From NCBI RefSeq assembly GCF_003315795.1, contig NZ_QMEY01000002.1:248001-312000 (forward strand): a DNA stretch of 64,000 nt, written 5' to 3'. This DNA is from Spongiactinospora rosea (lineage in GTDB: Bacteria; Actinomycetota; Actinomycetes; Streptosporangiales; Streptosporangiaceae). Under the pieces are notes generated by a model. That model did not search any database. It was given only the letters and a program-made list of their open reading frames with translations, and was not told where the DNA came from. Every line of letters begins with the position of its first letter. Position 1 is the first letter of the stretch. Position numbers and translations under genes: made by a program. Shown piece after piece: positions 24,972 to 32,246 of this stretch.

Positions 24972-26003
24972 TCAATGCGGGATGCCCGCGATGATATTCC
25001 GAGCCCCCTTACGGGCCAGTACGGCAGCGACATACCCGCCGAGCTCATCTGGACGCGTCGGCGCATCCCACTCATGCGCGTAGGCGAACTTGCCACCCTC
25101 TCGGGTGAACACCATTCCGATCAACGAAAGCTGACCATCCATGGTCGTGGTGCAGTGCCCGGCGATCGGAGAGTTGCAATGCCCTTGCAGGGCATGCAAC
25201 ATCGCCCGCTCGGCCCGCACATGCAACCGTGTCTCCGCGTGATCGAGCAGCCTAAGCAGTTCCAGTACTCCGGGATCATTGGTCCGGCACTGAACGCCGA
25301 TCACCCCCGCACCGACCGCTGGACACATGATGTCCAAAGGAAGCACTTGCCCGATCCGATCGTCCATCCCGATCCGGCGAAGCCCTGAGCAGCCCAGGAC
25401 CAGCGCTTCATACTGCCGCTCCGCATCCAGCCGGGCCAGGCGCGAGTTGACGTTACCCCGGATGCGCTCCACATGAAGATCGGGCCGATACTTCAGCAGT
25501 TGCGCCTTCCGCCGCACCGATGAAGTGCCCAGGCGTGTACCGGACGGCAGTTCATCCAGCTTCCCGTACCGTGATCCGGCCCGCCACACGACCGCATCAT
25601 GCACGTCCTCTCTGGCAAGGTACGCCGCGAACGTCGTACCCATCGCCAGTGGCACATCCCCGGGAACGTCCTTGACACAGTGGACCGCGGCATCAACCGC
25701 GCCCAGCACCAGCGCCCGGTCGATCTCCTTCATGAACGCGCCCTTGCCGCCCAGCTCCGCAAGATCGCCCTGCCAGCGGTCCCCGCTGGTCTCGATGCCA
25801 ACGACCTCCACACCCAGGTCGGGACAAAGCCCCTTGAGCATGTCGGCAACGAGGTTCGCCTGATGAAGCGCCATCGGCGAGGTACGCGTCCCCACCCGGA
25901 GCACCCGGTCTCCAAGGGTCATCACGGCATAATCGGCAACATTTGCGGCAGGTCCACCACTTTTGGTCGCCACCACATTTCCCTTTTCTGATGGTTTGCC
26001 CAT
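24972..26003 (-). CDS. hemC: Hydroxymethylbilane synthase (porphobilinogen deaminase) paralog
   Basis: A 343-residue enzyme joining four porphobilinogens into hydroxymethylbilane. Family motifs: LRVGTRTSPMALHQA at the N-terminus, VDAAVHCVKDVPGDVP, GTSSVRRKAQLLKYRPDL and RGNVNSRLARL. The dipyrromethane cofactor Cys is in LQGHCNSPIAG; the usual LEGGC context is altered. The start is unclear: ATG 26003, or ATG 25922, which gives a more typical N-terminus. No other heme genes are nearby, and the base composition is lower in GC than its surroundings, suggesting an acquired paralog used for something other than housekeeping heme synthesis. Confidence 0.85.
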   Translation of the reverse strand: MGKPSEKGNVVATKSGGPAANVADYAVMTLGDRVLRVGTRTSPMALHQANLVADMLKGLCPDLGVEVVGIETSGDRWQGDLAELGGKGAFMKEIDRALVLGAVDAAVHCVKDVPGDVPLAMGTTFAAYLAREDVHDAVVWRAGSRYGKLDELPSGTRLGTSSVRRKAQLLKYRPDLHVERIRGNVNSRLARLDAERQYEALVLGCSGLRRIGMDDRIGQVLPLDIMCPAVGAGVIGVQCRTNDPGVLELLRLLDHAETRLHVRAERAMLHALQGHCNSPIAGHCTTTMDGQLSLIGMVFTREGGKFAYAHEWDAPTRPDELGGYVAAVLARKGARNIIAGIPH

Positions 26004-26286
26004 CCCGCCCCCTCACCCGCCCAAGGCCGTTCCTGCCAGCATCAGAAATGCTATTCCAGCGCCACCCCCACTGAAGACCAAAAAGCAAATCCTCGCACTT
26101 CAACCGAACGAGCTACAGTTCGTCGCGGTGACACCCCATCCACGCCCAGAAGGCTAAAGCCTCCCAAAACCGATCATCGGCCCAGGAAGCTATGGCGTGG
26201 TCATTTCCAGCGCTCAGGCGCAAGCAGACGCAGGCGAACCACCTCTCGTTTTTGATCATCGCCGCGCCGCATGCGCCGCCGAGGGC
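26004..26286. other. Non-coding gap in accessory island
   Basis: About 280 bases between the hemC-like start and the end of the DUF397-like pair. It is visibly less GC-rich than the surroundings, with A-runs near 26078-26086. I see no convincing ORF. Leader and promoter of the hemC-like gene must lie at its left end, but no clear -35/-10 pair stands out. Confidence 0.4.
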
Positions 26287-26580
26287 TCACATCCGGCAGA
26301 ACCGATCGAACTCCCTGGCATGAACGCGAGTGACGAACGCCCGCCACGAATCCACCGTCGTCACCACCCGCCCTGGACGTTCCGGATCGGCATCGCCCAC
26401 CGACACCACGATCAACCCGCCGCGCGCCACCGGCACCATATGCCCCTCCCGTACCTCCCGGAGGAACCCCGCGAACCCCAGCCGGGACACCAAAACCCCA
26501 GTGCTCGTCTGATCGGCCCGCTCCCAGAACCGCAGCCACCCCGCCACCCATGCTGGACAGCTCCACCGCCAGGCCCGCAC
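26287..26580 (-). CDS. DUF397-like duplicated-unit protein, copy B
   Basis: A 97-residue protein starting at GTG 26580, immediately after an in-frame stop. It is a paralog of the protein encoded just upstream (26618-26944). Two tandem units can be seen, each a short hairpin followed by W/F-x2-F helix: VLVSRLGFAGFLREVREG, then LIVVSVGDADPERPGR with SWRAFVTRVHAREFDRF. Each unit resembles the C-terminal half of DUF397 proteins. Third gene of the operon behind the ATPase. Function unknown; perhaps a partner of the anti-sigma-like ATPase or XRE regulator. Confidence 0.5.
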   Translation of the reverse strand: MRAWRWSCPAWVAGWLRFWERADQTSTGVLVSRLGFAGFLREVREGHMVPVARGGLIVVSVGDADPERPGRVVTTVDSWRAFVTRVHAREFDRFCRM

Positions 26581-26617
26581 CGCTCACACCGTCCACTGCA
26601 CCCCCAGCCGGGCACAT

Positions 26618-26944
26618 CTACACATGATCGAACCGGCCGCCTCTGACCGCATCCTCAAACTCCCTCCAGTGATCCCAGGTCGTCAGCACCGGCAGCCACA
26701 CCCCCGGCACCACATCCCCCACCCGCACCACGACCAGGTCCGTACCGTCCACCACCGACACCGGCACGACCCCACGCGACTTCACCCGCGCCAGGAACAG
26801 ACCCCACCGCGCCCGGCTCACCCACACCGCCGTGCCCGCCGGTGAGGTATCGCCCACCAACAGCCACGCGCCATTACCGGGCTGGGCCCATTCGACGGTG
26901 ACCTCACCCACCGACCACCAGCGGCCATCACCCGCGTCGCTCAC
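26618..26944 (-). CDS. DUF397-like duplicated-unit protein, copy A
   Basis: A 108-residue protein beginning at GTG 26944, which overlaps the ATPase stop in GTGA. Two DUF397-like units follow one another: WLLVGDTSPAGTAVWVSRA with RWGLFLARVKSRG, and LVVVRVGDVVPGVWLPVLTT with HWREFEDAVRGGRFD. Copy B downstream shares this plan. Coupling to the ATPase suggests they work as a complex. I have not seen this two-unit form described as a named family. Confidence 0.6.
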   Translation of the reverse strand: MSDAGDGRWWSVGEVTVEWAQPGNGAWLLVGDTSPAGTAVWVSRARWGLFLARVKSRGVVPVSVVDGTDLVVVRVGDVVPGVWLPVLTTWDHWREFEDAVRGGRFDHV

Positions 26945-27381
26945 GCCGGCCACTTCAGCTCCAGATCGGCCCACACCGAACGGCCCGTCGCGATCTCATC
27001 CACGCCCCACTTGGTCGCGTACTCATCCACCAGGGCCAAACCCCGGCCGCCCTCACCGTCGCCGCCCGCATCACACATCTTCGGCACACTCGCCACCGCG
27101 CCACCATCGCCCACCGTGACATGCAGCACGGGGCCGACCAGCTCGAACGCCACCCACACCCGCCCATCCGGCACCCGCCCGGAATCGGAGTGCTGGACCG
27201 AGTTCCCGATGAGTTCACTGACCACCAGCAGCACCGGAAACTCATCCCCGGCATGCCCGTGAACCGCGAGCAACGCCCGCGCGAACGCCCGCGCCACCGG
27301 AACCGACGTGACCACGCCCGGCAACAGCACCTTGCCCAGGAACTGCGAGTCCGGGTGGGAGTACTGCTCAAGATCGGACAT
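26941..27381 (-). CDS. RsbW-like histidine-kinase-fold ATPase (anti-sigma type)
   Basis: A 146-residue GHKL ATPase domain with the N-box SELIGNSVQHS, G1-like GDGGAV and G2 GGRGLALVDEYA. Such stand-alone domains are common in actinomycetes beside XRE and DUF397 genes and are thought to act as serine kinases or anti-sigma-like regulators. It heads the minus-strand operon with the two DUF397-like proteins and is divergent from the XRE gene by about 320 bases. Confidence 0.85.
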   Translation of the reverse strand: MSDLEQYSHPDSQFLGKVLLPGVVTSVPVARAFARALLAVHGHAGDEFPVLLVVSELIGNSVQHSDSGRVPDGRVWVAFELVGPVLHVTVGDGGAVASVPKMCDAGGDGEGGRGLALVDEYATKWGVDEIATGRSVWADLELKWPA

Positions 27382-27478
27382 AGGGGGTCACCTGCCCGTC
27401 CACCTCAGCGGTGAAGGTCGCCACCGGCACCGATGACGCCACAGCCGGGAGTACGAGCGCGCCTAAAGATCGAGTCAT
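27368..27478 (-). CDS. Possible 36-residue leader-like ORF before the ATPase
   Basis: ATG 27478 to a TGA at 27368-27370, preceded by AGAGGTGG and overlapping the ATPase start by 14 bases. The peptide (SLGALVLPAVASSVPVATFT in the middle) is hydrophobic with a polar end. It could be a coupled leader peptide, or chance. The remaining gap 27479-27604 shows nothing else clear. Confidence 0.3.
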   Translation of the reverse strand: MTRSLGALVLPAVASSVPVATFTAEVDGQVTPYVRS

Positions 27479-27604
27479 CGGCCACCTCTAACTTGGAAGT
27501 GCACGAACCCACGGCGAGTAGCCCAAAGTGTCCGGCCGCTCACGCTGCGTACGTTACAGTCAAGCATCGCGAGCCCTCGTTGTGCAATCCCTCAAAATGA
27601 AAGG

Positions 27605-27693
27605 CTTCATAGCGGGGGTTTCATGATGAATTGCCCGATTGCAGGGCGAGTGACCGGGTGGTTTCATAGCGTGGTCATGAGATACTTCATAGC
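27605..27693 (+). repeat. Three TTCATAGCG repeats upstream of the XRE gene
   Basis: The 9-mer TTCATAGCG occurs at 27605-27613, 27662-27670 and 27685-27693, all in the same orientation, and a partial TTTCATGATG lies near 27618. The last copy ends 12 bases before the XRE start codon. Repeats so close to a regulator gene are likely binding sites for that regulator. Confidence 0.5.
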
Positions 27694-27705
27694 GAGGGAG
27701 GCAGC

Positions 27706-28590
27706 ATGACCCCGAGCGGCAGCACAGGGTCGACCGTGCCGCGTCGCCAACTGGGCAGATACCTCCGCGATCTCAGGTCGCGGTCGCGCCTTACTGTCAA
27801 GGCCGCAGCAATGAGCCTGGAGTGGTCGGAAGCCAAGATCTGGCGTATCGAAACCGGTCACACATCGCTACGAAGTCTGGACGTGGAAGCGATGTGCAAG
27901 GTGTACGACGCGCCCGCCGACCTCACGGAAGCGCTGATGGCGCTGGCCAAGGAGACAAAGGCGCGTGGGTGGTGGCACTCGTATGGTGACGTCATACCGG
28001 AAGGCTTCGACCTGTACATCGGCCTGGAAGAGGCAGCGTCGTCGTTGTGGTGGTACGAGAGCGAGCTGATCCCAGGTCTCTTCCAGACCGCCGAATATGC
28101 CCGTACCCTGATCAGGGCTGACAACAGTGATGTCGCGGAGGAGGAAATCGAGCGCCGCGTTGATCTGCGCATGGCCCGCCAGACACTACTCGCGAGATCC
28201 GTCGCCGCGCCGCAACTTCGGGTTGTGCTGAATGAAGCAGTGCTACGCCGCCCCATTGGAGGTGGGCACGTCATGAAGCAGCAGCTAGAACGCCTGATAG
28301 ATATCGGCGACCTGCCTAACGTGACACTAAGGGTTTCTGCCTTTGAGATGGGGCTCCACCATGGAGTCATGACGGGTCCATTCGTTCTGATGGAGTTCCC
28401 GCGTAATGGGCAGGGTAATGAATGCGAGCCGCCTACCATCTATGCTGAGAATCTTGCCGGCGCCCTCTATCTGGACAAGCCTCACGAAGTTGACCGCTAT
28501 CGTGTAGCGTTCACGCGCATCTGGGACGCAGCCCTTGATGAACACACCTCGAAAGCCTTGATCACTGAAGTGGCAGGAGACTATGCGTAG
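27706..28590 (+). CDS. XRE-family regulator with DUF5753 domain
   Basis: A 294-residue protein. The N-terminal HTH_31/XRE domain spans about residues 12-75 (QLGRYLRDLRSRSRLTVKAAA; WSEAKIWRIETG). The rest is DUF5753, with WWYESELIPGLFQTAEYART and VVLNEAVLRRPIGG. Such proteins pair with a downstream DUF397 protein; the regulator plus small partner set has been compared with toxin-antitoxin pairs and developmental regulators (BldB/WhiJ-type). ATG 27706 has GGGAGG upstream. Its end overlaps the first DUF397 gene by 8 bases. Confidence 0.88.
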   Translation: MTPSGSTGSTVPRRQLGRYLRDLRSRSRLTVKAAAMSLEWSEAKIWRIETGHTSLRSLDVEAMCKVYDAPADLTEALMALAKETKARGWWHSYGDVIPEGFDLYIGLEEAASSLWWYESELIPGLFQTAEYARTLIRADNSDVAEEEIERRVDLRMARQTLLARSVAAPQLRVVLNEAVLRRPIGGGHVMKQQLERLIDIGDLPNVTLRVSAFEMGLHHGVMTGPFVLMEFPRNGQGNECEPPTIYAENLAGALYLDKPHEVDRYRVAFTRIWDAALDEHTSKALITEVAGDYA

Positions 28591-28783
28591 CATTGATCTT
28601 TCCGCTGCGATGTGGCGAAAGAGCAGCCGCAGCAACGGGCAGGCGAACTGCGTCGAGACGGCCCCCCTTCCGGAGTCCAGCGGATATGCGCTGGCGGTCC
28701 GCGACTCCAAAGACCCCTCTCATGTGCTGATGTTCACGCAGCATGAATGGCGGCGGTTCGTCGCTGCCATCAAGGCCAGCTAA
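28583..28783 (+). CDS. DUF397 protein, partner of XRE regulator
   Basis: A 66-residue DUF397 protein: MWRKSSRSNGQANCVETA, LAVRDSKDP and EWRRFVAAIKAS. It overlaps the XRE stop by 8 bases and is surely co-translated. Family members bind or antagonise the cognate XRE/WhiJ-type regulator. Confidence 0.85.
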   Translation: MRSIDLSAAMWRKSSRSNGQANCVETAPLPESSGYALAVRDSKDPSHVLMFTQHEWRRFVAAIKAS

Positions 28784-28823
28784 GTAAAAGCGCCCCTGAT
28801 ATGCCTCCGGAGGAGGGATCCCA

Positions 28824-29042
28824 GTGGAACCTCAGCGCGATTTTTCGCAGGCCACATGGAGAAAGAGCAGTTTTAGCGGCAATGGCGCTAGTTGTGTCGA
28901 GGTGGCTATGTCAGGTGGCATGGTCGCCGTTCGGGATACCAAGAACCGTGCGGGCGGGATGCTGGTCTTCCGTGCCGATGAATGGTCGGCGTTCCTTGCT
29001 GGTGTGAGACTTGGGGAGTTCGACCCTTCAACGTCCGCCTGA
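28824..29042 (+). CDS. Second DUF397 protein
   Basis: A 72-residue DUF397 protein starting at GTG 28824 with a strong GGAGGAGGG ribosome site. Sequence landmarks are TWRKSSFSGNGASCVEVA, MVAVRDTKNRAGGMLVF and EWSAFLAGVRLGEFD. It is not closely similar to the first copy but is nearly the same in its C-terminal half as the fragment at 24772-24874, showing a duplication within the island. Confidence 0.85.
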   Translation: MEPQRDFSQATWRKSSFSGNGASCVEVAMSGGMVAVRDTKNRAGGMLVFRADEWSAFLAGVRLGEFDPSTSA

Positions 29043-29068
29043 CGTACTCGAACATCGTTGATTCTGCT

Positions 29069-29085
29069 AGGCGAACGGTTCGCCT
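29069..29085. terminator. Hairpin between converging DUF397 and ABC-F genes
   Basis: AGGCGAAC-G-GTTCGCCT is a perfect palindrome that can fold as a 7-bp stem with a three-base loop. It lies in the 131-base gap after the plus-strand DUF397 gene and before the minus-strand ABC-F stop, a position fitting a two-way terminator. No U-tract follows. Confidence 0.35.
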
Positions 29086-29173
29086 GGCCGAATGGAAGTC
29101 CCCGTCCCCAGGCCATCTTTTCCTGCCATGAACCCCCGCGGCGGCGACGTCGGCTCGATCATGCACCGGTCGG

Positions 29174-30841
29174 TCAGGGGTGGCCAGTGGCTCCGTTCGG
29201 CGTTGGGTAGGTTTTTGGGTCGCGTGCGACGCGGGACTCGTCCCAGATGGGGGCGGGGGTTTCGTAGACCCGGCCGTTGGTGCCGAAGATGAGGAAGCGG
29301 TCGAAGTCGGCGGCGAACCAGCGGTCGTGGGTGGCGGCGAGGACGGTGCCGGAGAAGGAGGCGAGGCCCTGTTGCAGGGCCTCGGCGCCGGCGAGGTCGA
29401 GGTTGTCGGTCGGTTCGTCGAGGAGGAGCAGGGTGGCGCCGGACAGTTCGAGCAGGAGGATCTGGAGGCGGGCCTGTTGGCCGCCGGACAGGGTCTCGAA
29501 GGGCTGGGTGGCGGCGGGGGCGAGTTCGTAGCGGGCGAGGGCGGCCATGGCCTCGTTCAGGGTGAGGGCGTGCCTGGTCGTGACCAGTTCGGCGGGGGTG
29601 CGGCCGTGCAGGTCGGGGCGGGTGTGGGTTTGTACGAAGTGGCCGGGCCGTACTCGTGCGCCCAGCTTCACCGAACCTCGGTGGGCGACCTTGGGCACGG
29701 CGCCGTCGGCCGCCTCGGCCAGCAGCCGCAGGAAGTGGGACTTGCCCGAACCGTTGGACCCCAGGACGCCCACCCGCTCGCCGTACCAGATCTCCGTGCC
29801 GAACGGCCGCATCAGCCCGGTCAGTTCCAGATCCTCGCAGGTGACCGCGCGTTTGCCGGTGCGGCCACCGCGCAGGCGCATGCGTACGTTCTGCGGCCTG
29901 GGCGGGCGCTCGGGCGGGCCCGCCTCCTCGAAGCGGGAAAGCCGGGTGCGCGCGGCGCGGTAGGCGGAGGACACGGCGTCGTTGTTGGTGGCGGTCTGGC
30001 GGAGGGTCTGCACCAGGCGTCTGAGCTTGGCGTGCTCCTCGTCCCAGCGGCGGCGGCGTTCCTCCAGCCGGTCGATGCGGCTCTGGCGGCCCTCGGCGTA
30101 CGTCGCGAAGCCGCCCCCGTGCACCCAGACGCCGCGCGCCTCCACCGTCACGATGCGGTCGGTGGCGTTGGCCAGTAGCTGCCGGTCGTGCGAGACCAGC
30201 AGCACCGTCTTGGCGGTGGCGTGCAGCCGCTCCTCCAGCCACAGCTTGGCGGGGACGTCGAGGTAGTTGTCCGGTTCGTCGAGCAGCAGTACCTGGTCCG
30301 GCCCGCGCAACAGGGCCTCCAGGACGAGCCGTTTCTGCTCCCCGCCGGACAGCGTGCCCACCGGGCGGGCCCGGACCGCGTCGTACGGCAGGCCCAGGGC
30401 CGCCGTCGCGCAGGTGTCCCAGACCACGTCCATGTCATAGCCGCCGGCGTCGGCGTAGTCGCTGATCGCCTGCGCGTACGCCAGCTGGGTCGTCTCGTCG
30501 TCGCGTACGGCCATCGCCGCCTCGGCCCGCGCGAGGGCCCCTGCGGCGGCGCGCACCCCGTCGGGGGCGACGGAAAGCAGCAGGTCATGAACGGTCCGGT
30601 CGTCACGGACGCTGCCGATGAACTGCCGCATCACCCCCAGCCCGCCGGAGCAGGCCACCCGCCCGTCGTCCGGCCGCAGGTCACCGGCGACCAGCCGGAG
30701 CAGGGTGGTCTTGCCCGCGCCGTTCGGCCCGACGAGCCCGGCCTTGACGCCGTCGCCGATCCGGAACGACACCTCGTGCAGCAGCAACCGCCCGTCCGGC
30801 AGCACGTAGGTGAGCCCGTCCACCTCGATATGTCCCGCCAT
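29174..30841 (-). CDS. ABC-F family ATPase
   Basis: A 555-residue protein with two ABC domains and no membrane segment. Domain 1: Walker A GPNGAGKT, signature LSGGEQKR, Walker B VLLLDEPDNYLD. Domain 2: GSNGSGKS, LSGGQQARL and LLLLDEPTDNLD. A charged linker (RIDRLEERRRRWDEEHAKLRR region) joins them. ABC-F proteins act on ribosomes, rescuing stalled complexes or giving resistance to antibiotics that bind the large subunit. The divergent TetR gene and the large palindrome upstream suggest inducible expression, as for resistance genes. Confidence 0.88.
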   Translation of the reverse strand: MAGHIEVDGLTYVLPDGRLLLHEVSFRIGDGVKAGLVGPNGAGKTTLLRLVAGDLRPDDGRVACSGGLGVMRQFIGSVRDDRTVHDLLLSVAPDGVRAAAGALARAEAAMAVRDDETTQLAYAQAISDYADAGGYDMDVVWDTCATAALGLPYDAVRARPVGTLSGGEQKRLVLEALLRGPDQVLLLDEPDNYLDVPAKLWLEERLHATAKTVLLVSHDRQLLANATDRIVTVEARGVWVHGGGFATYAEGRQSRIDRLEERRRRWDEEHAKLRRLVQTLRQTATNNDAVSSAYRAARTRLSRFEEAGPPERPPRPQNVRMRLRGGRTGKRAVTCEDLELTGLMRPFGTEIWYGERVGVLGSNGSGKSHFLRLLAEAADGAVPKVAHRGSVKLGARVRPGHFVQTHTRPDLHGRTPAELVTTRHALTLNEAMAALARYELAPAATQPFETLSGGQQARLQILLLELSGATLLLLDEPTDNLDLAGAEALQQGLASFSGTVLAATHDRWFAADFDRFLIFGTNGRVYETPAPIWDESRVARDPKTYPTPNGATGHP

Positions 30842-30867
30842 CGCATCCTCCCCGGTACAGCCTACCG

Positions 30868-30897
30868 GATCGACGTTCCAGTACTTGAACGTCGATC
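30868..30897. promoter_or_regulatory. Near-perfect 30-bp palindrome between ABC-F and TetR genes
   Basis: Left arm GATCGACGTTC (30868-30878) and right arm GAACGTCGATC (30887-30897) are exact reverse complements; the central AGTACT (30880-30885) is also palindromic, so only one base pair breaks the symmetry. It sits 26 bases from the ABC-F start and 29 from the TetR start. This is a strong TetR operator candidate controlling both directions. Confidence 0.65.
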
Positions 30898-30900
30898 TAG

Positions 30901-30922
30901 AAATAATAGTTCGGTATTATTT
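30901..30922. promoter_or_regulatory. AT-rich inverted repeat just before the TetR start
   Basis: AAATAATA (30901-30908) and TATTATTT (30915-30922) are perfect reverse complements around GTTCGG, four bases before ATG 30927. It is a striking AT-rich patch in very GC-rich DNA, probably the promoter -10 region and possibly a second regulatory element. Confidence 0.4.
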
Positions 30923-30926
30923 TTTT

Positions 30927-31529
30927 ATGACTCGACATGCCGACCCGGACACGCGGCGACTCCAGATCGCCGAAGCCCTGCTGAGCACGCTGAGCGAGCG
31001 CGGGCTCGGCGGCACCACGCTGGCCGACGTCGCGGCGGCGGCCGATGTGTCGGTGGGCCTGGTGCAGCGGTACTTCCGCACCAAGGAGGAGCTGCTGATC
31101 TTCGGGATCGAGTACGTCTACCAGCGCGCCACCGACCGCCTCCACCAGGTGGAGGTCGTCCCTCCGGTGCGAGACGTCGTGGTAGGGCTGATGGAGACGT
31201 TCCTCCCGCTGGACGAGACCCGGGAGCGGGAGCTGCGGGTCTGGCTGAACTTCCTGACCGCCTCGCTCACCAGCCGCCGGATGGCCGCGATCCACCAGGC
31301 CGCGACCAGTGAGCTGATCGACGGCATCACCGACGCCCTCACCGCCGCCCAGCGCACCGGCGAACTGGACGGCGACCTCGACCCGAGAACGGAGGCCGCG
31401 GCGTTCGTGGCGTTCGTGGACGGGTTGTGCCTCCACCACGCCGCGACCGGCGACGGCTACGACGCCACCGCGCTCCGCGAGGCCCTGGTCACGTACGCCG
31501 AGCGCCTGTTCAAGCGGGGGGCGGCGTGA
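30927..31529 (+). CDS. TetR family regulator
   Basis: A 200-residue repressor. The HTH includes RLQIAEALLSTLSERGLGGT and VSVGLVQRYFRTKEELL; the C-terminal domain (ELRVWLNFLTASLTSRRMAA; FVAFVDGLCLHHAA) matches the BetI/TetR_C_6-like group. ATG 30927 is used; there is no good ribosome site, so a leaderless message is possible. It overlaps the GAP-family gene by GTGA and faces the ABC-F gene across the 30-bp palindrome. Confidence 0.85.
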   Translation: MTRHADPDTRRLQIAEALLSTLSERGLGGTTLADVAAAADVSVGLVQRYFRTKEELLIFGIEYVYQRATDRLHQVEVVPPVRDVVVGLMETFLPLDETRERELRVWLNFLTASLTSRRMAAIHQAATSELIDGITDALTAAQRTGELDGDLDPRTEAAAFVAFVDGLCLHHAATGDGYDATALREALVTYAERLFKRGAA

Positions 31530-32233
31530 CACTCGCACTCGCGCTGGCCGGGCTGGGCCTGATCGACAGCACCAGCTTCGGCACCCTGCTGATCCCGGTC
31601 TGGCTGCTGCTCGCCCCCGGCCGGCCGCGCGTCGGCCGGATCGCCGTCTACCTGGCGACGGTGGCGGTGTTCTACTTCTGCGTGGGCGTACTGCTCACCC
31701 TGGGGGCCGACGCCGTGCTGACAGCGGCCCAGTCGGCGGTCGCGGCCTACCCGCCGACCACCCTGAAGGTGGCCCAACTGGTCCTCGGCCTGGCGATCAT
31801 CGCGCTGAGCTACTGGCTGGAGGCGAAGGCCCGGCGACGCGAGGGCGGCCCCGGCAAGATCCAGCGGTGGCGGGCCAGGGTGATGATGGGCGACGGCGGC
31901 GTCGGGGGGCTGATGAACCTGGCGCTGCTGGCGGCGCTGGTGGAGGTGGCCACCATGCTGCCGTACCTCGCGGCGGTGGGCCTCATCGCCAACGCCGACC
32001 TGGGCTGGGGACTCACCGGGGCCTCGCTCGCCGGATACTGCCTGGTGATGATCCTTCCCGCGATCGTCCTCACCATCGCCCGCCGCGCCGCCCACCGCAC
32101 GGTGGAACCCCTGCTCCAACGCGTCAACGACTGGCTGACCAGGAACACCCCCAAGATTCTGGGCTGGACACTGGGCGGCATCGGCATCTCCGTGACCCTC
32201 AACGCCGTGCTCCGCATCTTCCTGGAAGGCTGA
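31526..32233 (+). CDS. GAP-family membrane protein (Sap/GPL-transport type)
   Basis: A 235-residue membrane protein with six hydrophobic helices, starting TLALALAGLGLIDSTSFGTL, which is the typical opening of the GAP family (related to LysE-type exporters and to proteins that help mycobacterial glycopeptidolipid export). GTG 31526 overlaps the TetR stop. Being co-expressed with TetR suggests a role in export of the inducer or in envelope function. A decayed copy of its 3' end lies at 36966-37044. Confidence 0.75.
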   Translation: MTLALALAGLGLIDSTSFGTLLIPVWLLLAPGRPRVGRIAVYLATVAVFYFCVGVLLTLGADAVLTAAQSAVAAYPPTTLKVAQLVLGLAIIALSYWLEAKARRREGGPGKIQRWRARVMMGDGGVGGLMNLALLAALVEVATMLPYLAAVGLIANADLGWGLTGASLAGYCLVMILPAIVLTIARRAAHRTVEPLLQRVNDWLTRNTPKILGWTLGGIGISVTLNAVLRIFLEG

Positions 32234-32246
32234 CCCGGGGCCGGAA

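Noticed and set aside
22838..24994. Long plus-strand open frame opposite the alkylsulfatase
   Set aside because: Antisense shadow for most of its length; only its end, over the DUF397 fragment, resembles protein and is reported as a pseudogene.
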